Shown here: positions 1 to 5,860 of the stretch, piece after piece
Layout of the letters: the number at the start of each line of letters is the position of its first letter
Position numbering within the stretch: the stretch's first letter is position 1
Assembly: GCA_050742535.1 (NCBI GenBank)
Contig: JBOGIQ010000279.1
Coordinates: 1 to 8,249, forward strand
DNA: 8,249 nt
Source: Gp6-AA40 sp050742535
Lineage (GTDB): Bacteria; Acidobacteriota; Vicinamibacteria; Vicinamibacterales; UBA2999
Direction: 5' to 3'
Translations under genes and position numbers: made by a program
Notes under the pieces: generated by a model
The model's database searches: none
What the model was told of the DNA's origin: nothing
What the model saw: the letters and a program-made list of their open reading frames with translations, nothing else

Positions 1-113
1 ACAATCCGTCCGGACGTCATGACGGCCATCTGGAAGATGAGCACTCCGGCTGCCGCCAGAGCAGCGTGCGCGAAGAGGCGGCTGCCGGCTGTCGAATCTG
101 AACGAGCGTTCAT
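1..113 (-). CDS. N-terminal fragment of an unrecognised membrane or exported protein (partial)
   Basis: An open frame starts at an ATG (111-113, minus strand) and runs 37 codons off the left edge of the window without a stop. It reads MNARSDSTAGSRLF, then an alanine-rich hydrophobic stretch at about residues 13-32 (including AALAAAGVLIFQMAV), then TSGRI. A short polar N-terminus with one or two arginines followed by about 20 hydrophobic residues fits a first transmembrane helix or an uncleaved signal anchor. No clear Shine-Dalgarno sequence precedes the ATG. The gene would be divergent from the decarboxylase at 172, with 58 bases between the start codons. I do not recognise the family. With so few codons this could still be chance, so confidence is modest. 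Confidence 0.38.
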   Translation of the reverse strand, partial: MNARSDSTAGSRLFAHAALAAAGVLIFQMAVMTSGRI

Positions 114-122
114 CGACTGCAC

Positions 123-140
123 GTCCCGAGCGTAGTCGAG
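123..140. repeat. Possible copy of a dispersed 18-base repeat
   Basis: The sequence GTCCCGAGCGTAGTCGAG lies between the two divergent start codons. Its complement, CTCGACTACGCTCGGGAC, resembles a short dispersed motif (CTTCGACTACGCTCAGG type) that I recall from intergenic regions of many environmental bacterial genomes. There is only one copy in this window, so the call rests on recollection and not on an internal match. It overlaps the position where a -35 element of the downstream gene would lie. Confidence 0.28.
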
Positions 141-156
141 AGGCGCGGTTCAAGAC

Positions 157-162
157 TATCAT
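157..162 (+). promoter_or_regulatory. Candidate -10 element just upstream of the decarboxylase start
   Basis: TATCAT matches the sigma-70 -10 consensus at five of six positions. It ends 9 bases before the ATG at 172, the same distance seen for the better promoter in front of the gene at 4835. No convincing -35 hexamer lies 16-18 bases upstream. If used, transcription would start within a few bases of the ATG, giving an almost leaderless mRNA. That would fit the absence of a Shine-Dalgarno sequence in front of this gene. Confidence 0.25.
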
Positions 163-171
163 CGACCGCTC

Positions 172-1773
172 ATGCCGACTGTCCGTGAAGCGACCCACTG
201 TCTGATGCGCGAGCTCGGGTTGACGACGATCTTCGGCAATCCGGGATCGACCGAGCTGCCGCTCTTCCGCGACTTCCCCGCCGACTTCCGCTACGTTCTC
301 GGCCTGCAGGAATCGGTTGTCGTCGGCATGGCCGACGGCTATGCGCAAGCCACCGGGAACGCGGCGCTCGTCAACCTGCACTCGGCGGCCGGCGTGGGTC
401 ACGCGATGGGAAACGTCTTCACGGCGTATCGCAATCGCACGCCGATGGTCATCACCGCCGGTCAGCAGGCGCGGTCGATCCTGCCATACGAGCCGTTTCT
501 CTTCGCCACCGACGCGGCGAAGCTGCCCGAACCCTACGTGAAGTGGGCGGTCGAGCCGGCGCGCGGCGAGGACGTCCCGCTCGCCGTCGCGCGCGCCTAC
601 TACCTCGCGATGCAGGAGCCGTGCGGCCCGACCTTTGTGTCGATCCCGGTGGACGATTGGGATCGGCCGACGGACGCCATCGCACCACGCACCGTCAGCC
701 GCGCGCTCCATCCGGATCCGGCACTCGCGGCCGAGATCGCGGCAGCGCTCGATCGCAGCGAGCGTCCGGTCTTTGTTGTCGGCTTCGGTGTCGACCGCAA
801 CGGCGCGTGGGATGACGTGGTCGCCCTCGCGGAGCGGCATCAGGCCCCTGTGTGGGTCAGCCCGATGTCGTCGCGGTGCAGTTTCCCCGAGCGGCATCCA
901 CTGTTTGCCGGATTCCTCCCGCCGATGCGCGAGCAGATCGTGCAGCTGCTCGACGGTCACGATCTGATCGTCGCCCTCGGCGCGCCCGTCTTCACGTATC
1001 ACATCGAAGGATTCGGTCCGCACATTCCACCGGGTGCGTCGCTCGTGCAGATCATCGACGTTCCGGACGTCGCGGCATGGACGCCGCTCGGGACCGCGCT
1101 CGTCTGCAACGTCCGCCACGGCGTCTCGGCACTCCTCGAGCGCTCGTCACCGCCGCGCCGAACGGCGCCACAGGGGCGCAGCGCGCCGCCGCGCGTGAAC
1201 GCCGATGCCGGCCTGACGATGGCCGTTCTGATGCAGACGCTTGCGGACGAGCGTCCAGCCGACAGCATCATTGTCGAGGAATCACCGTCGAGCCGGCGGA
1301 CGATGCAGGCGTATCTGCCGATCGATCGGCCCAACAGTTTCTTCACGTGCGCGAGTGGAGGGCTCGGGCACAGCATGCCGGCGGCCGTCGGCATCGCCCT
1401 CGCGGAATGCAGTAGGGCGCCCCTTTCAGGGGTGCCACCGGCGAGCCGGCGCGTCATCGGGATCTTCGGCGACGGCTCGGCGATGTATTCGATTCAGGCC
1501 TTGTGGTCGGCGGCGGATCTGAAGCTGCCGATGACGATCGTCATCGTCAACAACGGCGGCTATGCGGCATTGAGCGAGTTCACCGCCCACTTCAACATCA
1601 AGCAGTTAATCGGGACGAAGCTTCCAGGGTTGGATTTCGTGGGGCTGGCGAACGCGATGGGATGCACCGGCGCGCGCGTCGAGCGCGCTCAGGATCTCGC
1701 CCCGGCGCTGCGTGTCGCGCTGCAGTCGCCGGGGCCGTTCGTGTTGGATGTTGCGATCGCTCCTATCTCCTGA
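172..1773 (+). CDS. mdlC: Benzoylformate decarboxylase-like ThDP-dependent enzyme
   Basis: The protein has 533 residues, about the usual family length. Benzoylformate decarboxylase converts benzoylformate to benzaldehyde and CO2 in the mandelate pathway, in the cytoplasm, using thiamine diphosphate and Mg2+. Three domains are visible: PYR (about 1-165), a central domain (about 185-325) and PP (about 345-525), joined by a Pro/Arg-rich linker near 326-342. Catalytic residues known from the Pseudomonas putida enzyme are present: Ser26 (FGNPGS), Glu47 (LQE), His70 (NLHSAAG) and His277 (FTYH, equivalent to His281). The cofactor motif runs from Gly433-Asp434-Gly435 to Asn460-Asn461. Pocket residues Leu110, Ala466, Leu467 and Phe470 match my recollection of the P. 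putida enzyme, while position 109 is Phe. The start aligns with the family N-terminus but has no Shine-Dalgarno. Residues 414-422 are an insertion encoded by a palindromic repeat. No other mandelate genes are visible, so a related 2-keto acid substrate remains possible. Confidence 0.88.
   Translation: MPTVREATHCLMRELGLTTIFGNPGSTELPLFRDFPADFRYVLGLQESVVVGMADGYAQATGNAALVNLHSAAGVGHAMGNVFTAYRNRTPMVITAGQQARSILPYEPFLFATDAAKLPEPYVKWAVEPARGEDVPLAVARAYYLAMQEPCGPTFVSIPVDDWDRPTDAIAPRTVSRALHPDPALAAEIAAALDRSERPVFVVGFGVDRNGAWDDVVALAERHQAPVWVSPMSSRCSFPERHPLFAGFLPPMREQIVQLLDGHDLIVALGAPVFTYHIEGFGPHIPPGASLVQIIDVPDVAAWTPLGTALVCNVRHGVSALLERSSPPRRTAPQGRSAPPRVNADAGLTMAVLMQTLADERPADSIIVEESPSSRRTMQAYLPIDRPNSFFTCASGGLGHSMPAAVGIALAECSRAPLSGVPPASRRVIGIFGDGSAMYSIQALWSAADLKLPMTIVIVNNGGYAALSEFTAHFNIKQLIGTKLPGLDFVGLANAMGCTGARVERAQDLAPALRVALQSPGPFVLDVAIAPIS
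1412..1438 (+). repeat. REP-like palindrome inserted in frame in the decarboxylase gene
   Basis: The 27-base stretch begins GTAGGGCGCCCC and ends CAGGGGTGCCAC. It folds into an 8-pair stem (1416-1423 with 1429-1436, one G-T wobble) around the loop TTTCA. The complement of 2751-2776 is the same sequence apart from one A/G change and one missing C, so this is a second copy of one element. It encodes Ser-Arg-Ala-Pro-Leu-Ser-Gly-Val-Pro (residues 414-422). These residues sit in a loop where P. putida benzoylformate decarboxylase, as I recall it, goes directly from LAEPER to the strand before GDGS. The 27-base length keeps the frame open. Confidence 0.8.
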
Positions 1774-2631
1774 TCACGCCAGCGCAGTCTTATACAGCGC
1801 CAGCAGGCGCGTCCACGCCCGCTCCGCTTCTTTCTCGTTATAGACCTGCGAATCGGGCGGGCACCAGCCGTGGGCACCGGCATACACCTCGATCTCCGCT
1901 GGCAGCTTGGCCGCCGAGAACGCCGCTTTCAGCACGTCCTTCTCCATCGGCCGCGACTTGTCGTCGTTCTCGGCGATGGCGATGAGGAATGACGCCTTCG
2001 TCTTCGCCGCCAGCAGGTGCGGACTGTTCGGATCGCCGTCCTTCGTGACAAGGCCGCCGCCATGGAACGAAGCGACTGCGCCGACGCGGTCGGGAACGGC
2101 CGACGCCGTATTAAAGGTCATCGGACCGCCCATGCAATAGCCCTGCGTGCCGATCTTGCGGTTCTTGTTCACCTGTGGCTGCGCATCGAGCCACGCGATG
2201 AACGCTCTGGCGTCCGTCATGTCCGTGGCCTGACTCATGCCCTTCCTGAACGCGAACATCTCCTTGATGTTCGACGCGCCGGTGGCGTTCGTCTTGCCTA
2301 CCCGATAGAAGGGATTCGGCACCAGGACGGCGTACCCTTGCTGCGCGAGGCGCTTCGCCATGTTCCGCATCGCGGGCCGCAGGCCGAAGATGTCCGGCCA
2401 CAACAGCACGGCGGCCGCCGAACCCTTCGCCGGGTGGACGAAATAGCTGTCGGCCGAGCCGTCAGGAGTCTTGATGTCGACGTCCCGTTCGGTGACGTCC
2501 TGCGCATTCGCCACTTCCGGCAGGACCAACGCCACGCCGGCGGCAACCAGCACGCCGAACTGCCGGCGCGTGATCAGCCCTCTGGCCTCGTACTCTTTCA
2601 CGCTTTCTGCAAAATGGTCTTTATCGCACAT
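1774..2631 (-). CDS. Exported dienelactone hydrolase family protein
   Basis: This 285-residue alpha/beta hydrolase belongs to the dienelactone hydrolase family (PF01738), whose type member opens dienelactone in chlorocatechol breakdown. The family's triad is visible: Cys166 in GYCMGG, Asp223 or Asp224 in AENDD, and His254 in AGAHGW. The WPDIFGL motif at 78-84 matches the segment that carries a Glu in the classical enzyme, here Asp80. The N-terminus holds a Tat-like signal, TRRQFG at 21-26, then a hydrophobic stretch ending in ANA (41-43), so the folded enzyme probably goes to the periplasm. The start is supported by AGGAG five bases upstream. The stop codon directly abuts that of the convergent decarboxylase, and the vwfA-type gene lies 150 bases upstream on the same strand. 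The true substrate is unknown, since many family members act on other esters or lactones. Confidence 0.88.
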   Translation of the reverse strand: MCDKDHFAESVKEYEARGLITRRQFGVLVAAGVALVLPEVANAQDVTERDVDIKTPDGSADSYFVHPAKGSAAAVLLWPDIFGLRPAMRNMAKRLAQQGYAVLVPNPFYRVGKTNATGASNIKEMFAFRKGMSQATDMTDARAFIAWLDAQPQVNKNRKIGTQGYCMGGPMTFNTASAVPDRVGAVASFHGGGLVTKDGDPNSPHLLAAKTKASFLIAIAENDDKSRPMEKDVLKAAFSAAKLPAEIEVYAGAHGWCPPDSQVYNEKEAERAWTRLLALYKTALA

Positions 2632-2636
2632 GTCTG

Positions 2637-2641
2637 CTCCT
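2637..2641 (-). promoter_or_regulatory. Ribosome binding site of the dienelactone hydrolase gene
   Basis: On the minus strand, AGGAG lies five bases before the ATG at 2631. It fixes the start that places a 20-residue N-region ahead of the twin-arginine motif. The first palindromic repeat ends only four bases upstream of it, so a hairpin in the mRNA leader would sit right next to the ribosome binding site. Confidence 0.75.
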
Positions 2642-2645
2642 GGGT

Positions 2646-2699
2646 CCGCCTGAAGGCGGACACTACGTCACTCCGCCTGAAGGCGGACACTACGTCACT
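2646..2699. repeat. Two tandem copies of a 27-base hairpin repeat
   Basis: Two identical 27-base units (2646-2672 and 2673-2699) each begin CCGCCTGAAGGCGG and continue ACACTACGTCACT. With the T before each unit, each forms a 6-pair stem TCCGCC/GGCGGA around a four-base loop (TGAA on plus, TTCA on minus). On the minus strand each reads GTAGTGTCCGCCTTCAGGCG. The pair forms most of the leader of the hydrolase gene at 1774-2631. The palindrome at 4739-4766 shares the stem and the flanking CTACGT. I infer a REP-like element that duplicated locally. Confidence 0.85.
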
Positions 2700-2750
2700 C
2701 CCGGATGAACCAGAGCTTATTTTTCGTGGGTCAGTACATACACCAGATCC

Positions 2751-2776
2751 GTGGCACCCCTAAAGGGGTGCCCTAC
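2751..2776 (-). repeat. REP-like palindrome downstream of the VWFA gene; possible terminator
   Basis: Arms GGCACCCC (2753-2760) and GGGGTGCC (2765-2772) pair perfectly around TAAA. On the minus strand the element starts GTAGGGCACCCC, matching the copy inside the decarboxylase gene at 1412-1438. It begins five bases past the stop codon of the gene ending at 2782. In that position it could stop transcription or protect the mRNA 3' end. No T-run follows directly on the minus strand, so a standard intrinsic terminator is not supported. With the tandem repeats at 2646-2699 it makes up most of the recognisable content of the 150-base spacer. Confidence 0.78.
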
Positions 2777-2781
2777 GTGGG

Positions 2782-4791
2782 TCAACGGACGCTGAACGGC
2801 ACGTCGCGGATTACGCTTTTTCGCCGGTCCAGCGACGAGGCCGCCTCGACGCGGAGGGCATACCGCCCAGGTGGTATCTCTTCGAGCGACAGGTTGGGCG
2901 CAAACGCGTAGACGCTCGCCTCTTTCGGCTTGTCCGCCGCCTTCCGCTCGACGACGTGCGTGCCGAGCACGCGGCCGGCGTCATCGCGCAGCTCGACCGT
3001 CAGGGTCACCGTATGCGCCTTCTTGCGATTCTCGTAGGCCTCGGCAAACAGGATCAGCGTGTCGTCACGCGAGAATTCGCGCGCCGTCGTCGGTGGCCCC
3101 GGCAGCGCGACATCGAGCTGCTTGTGCGGGCTGAACGTGAACGTTGCCTGGGCCTGCTTCGACGTCAACGCCACGCCGCTCAGTGAAAAGTCATCGCGGA
3201 AATCAGGAATCACAAGATCGTAGATGACGCTGCCGGCCGCGGCGACGCCACCGGCCGAGGCGCGCAGCTGGTACCGTCCCTCCGGCAGCGGGAGCTGCGA
3301 GAGCACACGCACCGCCCCTTCGCGGACGCGCTCGTACGTTTCGGGCTTCAACCGCAGCTCCGCACGATGCCGCCAGATCGGCCAGCGCTTGTTCTTGGCG
3401 TCGGTGACGGCGAAAACGACCTCCAGAATGCCGCGATGCGCGCCTTCCTGCTCCTGGAGATTCAGCCTCGATCCGTCGACTTCGACGGAGATGGCCACCG
3501 TGGCTGCTTTCTCCTTGCCCTTGCCCCTGAAGGGTGCCGCGTACACGCGGATCGGCACTCCGCTGGTGGTAATGGCGCTCGCGACCGCGTCCCAGGTTGA
3601 CGCGAGCACGGAGGATGCCGGCGGCCGCCTGGGGTCACGCGGCCGGCCGCGCGGCGCAACATAGCCATCGATCGACCGTACCTGCAAGCCGGGGCGCTTC
3701 ACGCGCACCTCCAGGTTGACGAACCGGCCGTCGCGCTGCTCGATCGCGGAATTGAAGCCGAGCAGGTAGTGGGTGCTGTTCTCGCGCACGATCCGTTCGA
3801 ACGCCCCCGTGAAGTTATTCGAGCCGACCAGCGCAAAGCCGCCGGTCACCGCCGCCAGACCACCCATGTCGAGGCGGTCGTCGAGCGTCGCCTCCGTCTC
3901 GCGCCGGCGCGTCTTGTCGAACTCGACGTCGATGTCCTCATCCGTGATGCCCAGCCCCAGCCCGCGTGGATCGATCGGATAGAGGGCAATGTTGTTGCGA
4001 GTCGCGAACGACAGCGCTTCGATGAAGTCGGTGTCGATATCCGAGAAGAGCCCGCCGAACCTCGCCGGACGCGCGTTGACCACCTGCCACGCATCGACGG
4101 GCACGCCTTCGCTGACGAAGATGACCGCCTTCCGTCCCCCGCGCAGCGTCGCCATGAACGCCATCAGATTGCGGAAATCGCCGATGAAGTTGCGCTCCCG
4201 ATTGCCGTCGTCGCCTCCGCCGTCGAACTTGTTGATCGCCTCCACCAGCAGACGCGGGTTGCTGGTGAACTCCTGGCCAGAGTCGCGTGGTCCGCGAGTG
4301 GTGAGCACGACCGCGGCGGTATCGTTCGGACCAAAGTGCTGCTCGATGAACTGCCGCAGGAACGCCCGCGCGCGCAGCGCGCTATAGGAGGTCATCGTGT
4401 CGAGCGCGATGACGTAGAGCCGCCCTGCCGGCCGGTCGTTGGTCAGTACGTCCGGCTCGGCCAGCGCGCGCTCCCGGCGCTCGACCGGAATGTTGATCGC
4501 CTCGAACGTCGTGATCGGGCGCCTGGCGCGGTTCTCGAGAATCTCGAAGTCGTCCGCCGTCAGGCCGGCCACAGGGACGCCGTCGGCGTCGGTGACGATG
4601 ACGGTGAGCTGGACGGCGTCGACAGAGGAGCGGAACGTCGCCGACGGGTCCTGCCCAGGAGGCACTTGCGGCACCTGCCCTGCGAGCAGCACGCCGCTCG
4701 CCGCTGCGAGCGTCGCGATCAACGCCATCAGCCGATACGTAGCGTCCGCCCGAAGGCGGAAGCTAGGGAATCCATTGAACCGCGCGGTCAT
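2782..4791 (-). CDS. Secreted VWFA-related acidobacterial domain protein
   Basis: The protein has 669 residues. The order of motifs fits the VWFA-related Acidobacterial domain family (TIGR03436): VDAVQLTVIVTD at 57-68, GLTADDFEILEN at 76-87, a von Willebrand A core starting YVIALDTMTS (126-135), the strand KAVIFVSEGV (221-230), ALYPIDPRG (269-277) and HYLLGF (341-346). The metal-site motif keeps its first Asp (131) but is not a canonical DxSxS. Residues about 385-669 form a less familiar beta-rich C-terminal region. A hydrophobic stretch at 22-38 (MALIATLAAASGVLLAG) is a likely signal peptide, so the protein is probably secreted. The start at 4791 has AGGAG eight bases upstream. An alternative start at 4728 gives a tidier signal peptide but has no ribosome site. 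The extra 21 residues include ten (FRLRADATYR) encoded by a palindromic repeat. The molecular role of the family is not known to me. Confidence 0.88.
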   Translation of the reverse strand: MTARFNGFPSFRLRADATYRLMALIATLAAASGVLLAGQVPQVPPGQDPSATFRSSVDAVQLTVIVTDADGVPVAGLTADDFEILENRARRPITTFEAINIPVERRERALAEPDVLTNDRPAGRLYVIALDTMTSYSALRARAFLRQFIEQHFGPNDTAAVVLTTRGPRDSGQEFTSNPRLLVEAINKFDGGGDDGNRERNFIGDFRNLMAFMATLRGGRKAVIFVSEGVPVDAWQVVNARPARFGGLFSDIDTDFIEALSFATRNNIALYPIDPRGLGLGITDEDIDVEFDKTRRRETEATLDDRLDMGGLAAVTGGFALVGSNNFTGAFERIVRENSTHYLLGFNSAIEQRDGRFVNLEVRVKRPGLQVRSIDGYVAPRGRPRDPRRPPASSVLASTWDAVASAITTSGVPIRVYAAPFRGKGKEKAATVAISVEVDGSRLNLQEQEGAHRGILEVVFAVTDAKNKRWPIWRHRAELRLKPETYERVREGAVRVLSQLPLPEGRYQLRASAGGVAAAGSVIYDLVIPDFRDDFSLSGVALTSKQAQATFTFSPHKQLDVALPGPPTTAREFSRDDTLILFAEAYENRKKAHTVTLTVELRDDAGRVLGTHVVERKAADKPKEASVYAFAPNLSLEEIPPGRYALRVEAASSLDRRKSVIRDVPFSVR
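4739..4766. repeat. Palindromic repeat forming the start of the VWFA coding sequence
   Basis: The core TCCGCC (4745-4750), loop CGAA and GGCGGA (4755-4760) match the stem of the tandem repeats at 2646-2699, including the adjoining GTAG-x-GTCCGCC flank. The outer bases TAGC (4740-4743) and GCTA (4762-4765) also pair, giving a ten-pair stem with one mismatch. On the minus strand, which is the mRNA sense of the gene at 2782-4791, the loop reads C-TTCG-G, the very stable UUCG tetraloop. In the protein it contributes roughly residues 9-18 of the N-region of the signal peptide. Confidence 0.72.
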
Positions 4792-4795
4792 CTGA

Positions 4796-4825
4796 TTGGC
4801 TCCTACATGGAACCACAGCTAGAAT
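4796..4825 (+). promoter_or_regulatory. Candidate sigma-70 promoter of the beta-propeller gene
   Basis: TTGGCT (4796-4801) and TAGAAT (4820-4825) are separated by 18 bases, close to the TTGACA/TATAAT pattern. The -10 element ends 9 bases before the ATG at 4835, so transcription would begin about three bases upstream of it or at the ATG itself. No Shine-Dalgarno sequence precedes that ATG, consistent with a leaderless mRNA. The -35 element overlaps the ribosome binding site of the divergent gene starting at 4791. Confidence 0.45.
4800..4804 (-). promoter_or_regulatory. Ribosome binding site of the VWFA gene
   Basis: On the minus strand, AGGAG lies eight bases before the ATG at 4791. It is the main reason for preferring that start over the methionine at 4728, which has no such site. 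Confidence 0.65.
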
Positions 4826-4834
4826 CTCTCCGCT

Positions 4835-5806
4835 ATGAAGAAGAGCGCTCTGATCCTCGTCGTCGCGGCCTCGCTGTTGATCCCCATCTCGGCGGCCACG
4901 GATTTCACCGCCGTCGCCGACTGGCTGAAGCTGCCCGACGGACGGCCGAATCTCGGCAACATGCACGGCGATGTGGCCGTCAGCTCCGCGGGCGAGGTGT
5001 ATGTCAGCGTTCAGGATCCGACCGCCGGGCTGCAGGTCTATGCCCCCGAAGGGAAGTTCCTGCGCAACGTGCCCAACGCGCCGAGCGATTTCCACGGCTT
5101 CGTGATCCGGAAACAGGCAGACGGCGAGTTCATTTACGGCGCCACGATGCGCGGACAGACGGTGGTCAAGATGCGCCTCGACGGCGGCATCGTCATGACG
5201 ATCGGCTCGGCGCAGATTCCGGATCAATTCAAGATCAAGAACGCGCGCAGCGGACAACTCGCGCTGCTGCTGACCGGGCTGGACGTGGCGCCGAACGGCG
5301 ACATCTACGTCGCCGACGGGTACGCGAGCGATTTTATTCACCGCTTCGATCGCAGCGGCAAGTACCTCTCGTCGTTCGGCGGCAAGGCGGCGCCGTACAG
5401 CTTCAACACGCTGCACAAGCTGGCCATCGATACGCGCTTCGAGCCGGCACGCATCATCGCCGTCGATCGCGCGAACAACCGCGTGGTGCACATGTCGCTG
5501 GCCGGCGAGTTCCTGGGTGTGGTTGCAAAAGATCTCCTGCTGCCGGCGGCGGTGGCGATCAGCGGCGACCATGCGGTGATCGGCGAGCTGACCGGTCGCG
5601 TCACGCTCCTCGACAAATCAGGCGCCGTCGCGGCGCGCGTCGGGACCAACACCGAGCAGGGTGTCGGCACGAACAAGATTCCGCCGGCACAGTGGAAGAC
5701 GGGACTCGTGCTCGCGCCGCACGGCGTGGCGCTGAACGACAAGGGCGATCTATTCGTCGCCGAATTCAACGCGTTCGGCCGCGTGCACCGATTCAACCGG
5801 CAGTAG
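4835..5806 (+). CDS. Secreted NHL-repeat / six-bladed beta-propeller protein
   Basis: The protein has 323 residues. It opens with a classical Sec signal, MKKSALILVVAASLLIPISAA, with likely cleavage near residue 21. The rest is about six propeller blades, near 45-80, 86-124, 147-182, 194-228, 237-268 and 295-321. The clearest NHL-type blade is 147-182, with LDVAPNGDIYVADGY followed by IHRFDRSGKYLSSFGG. The last, HGVALNDKGDLFVAEF...VHRF, has the same form. The fold resembles NHL proteins and peptidyl-alpha-hydroxyglycine lyase-like propellers, but I see no basis for assigning an enzymatic activity. It is probably a periplasmic or extracellular binding or scaffold protein. It is divergent from the VWFA gene with 43 bases between starts, and convergent with the CotH-type gene, from which a hairpin separates it. 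The start gives an intact signal peptide but lacks a Shine-Dalgarno, matching the leaderless promoter proposed upstream. Confidence 0.8.
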   Translation: MKKSALILVVAASLLIPISAATDFTAVADWLKLPDGRPNLGNMHGDVAVSSAGEVYVSVQDPTAGLQVYAPEGKFLRNVPNAPSDFHGFVIRKQADGEFIYGATMRGQTVVKMRLDGGIVMTIGSAQIPDQFKIKNARSGQLALLLTGLDVAPNGDIYVADGYASDFIHRFDRSGKYLSSFGGKAAPYSFNTLHKLAIDTRFEPARIIAVDRANNRVVHMSLAGEFLGVVAKDLLLPAAVAISGDHAVIGELTGRVTLLDKSGAVAARVGTNTEQGVGTNKIPPAQWKTGLVLAPHGVALNDKGDLFVAEFNAFGRVHRFNRQ

Positions 5807-5819
5807 TCGAACGACCGTG

Positions 5820-5843
5820 GGGCGCGCCTTGTCAGGCGCGCCT
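5820..5843. terminator. Hairpin between convergent genes; possible bidirectional terminator and repeat
   Basis: GGCGCGCC (5821-5828), loop TTGTCA and a second GGCGCGCC (5835-5842) form an 8-pair GC stem, with an extra G-T pair outside. It lies in the 54-base gap between the stop codons at 5806 and 5861, where it could serve both genes. No T-run follows on either strand. The left flank, GTGGGGCGCGCC (5817-5828), matches the start of the decarboxylase insert at 1412 at ten of twelve positions, and the changed stem base is compensated in the other arm. It is therefore probably a diverged member of the same repeat family. Confidence 0.5.
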
Positions 5844-5860
5844 CGAACCCCTCCGTCAGA

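Noticed and set aside
2646..2699. CRISPR-like array
   Set aside because: There are only two units, directly abutting with no spacer, and no cas genes nearby. The units are short hairpins.
3522..3545. A stretch resembling the palindromic repeat (CCCCTGAAGGGTGCC)
   Set aside because: It encodes AAPFRG in the VWFA protein, which I recall as a conserved segment in this family. The palindrome is poor and the flanks do not match, so it is probably coincidence.
4763..5572. A 269-codon minus-strand frame opposite the beta-propeller gene
   Set aside because: Its composition is shadow-like, while the plus-strand frame has a clean signal peptide and propeller repeats.
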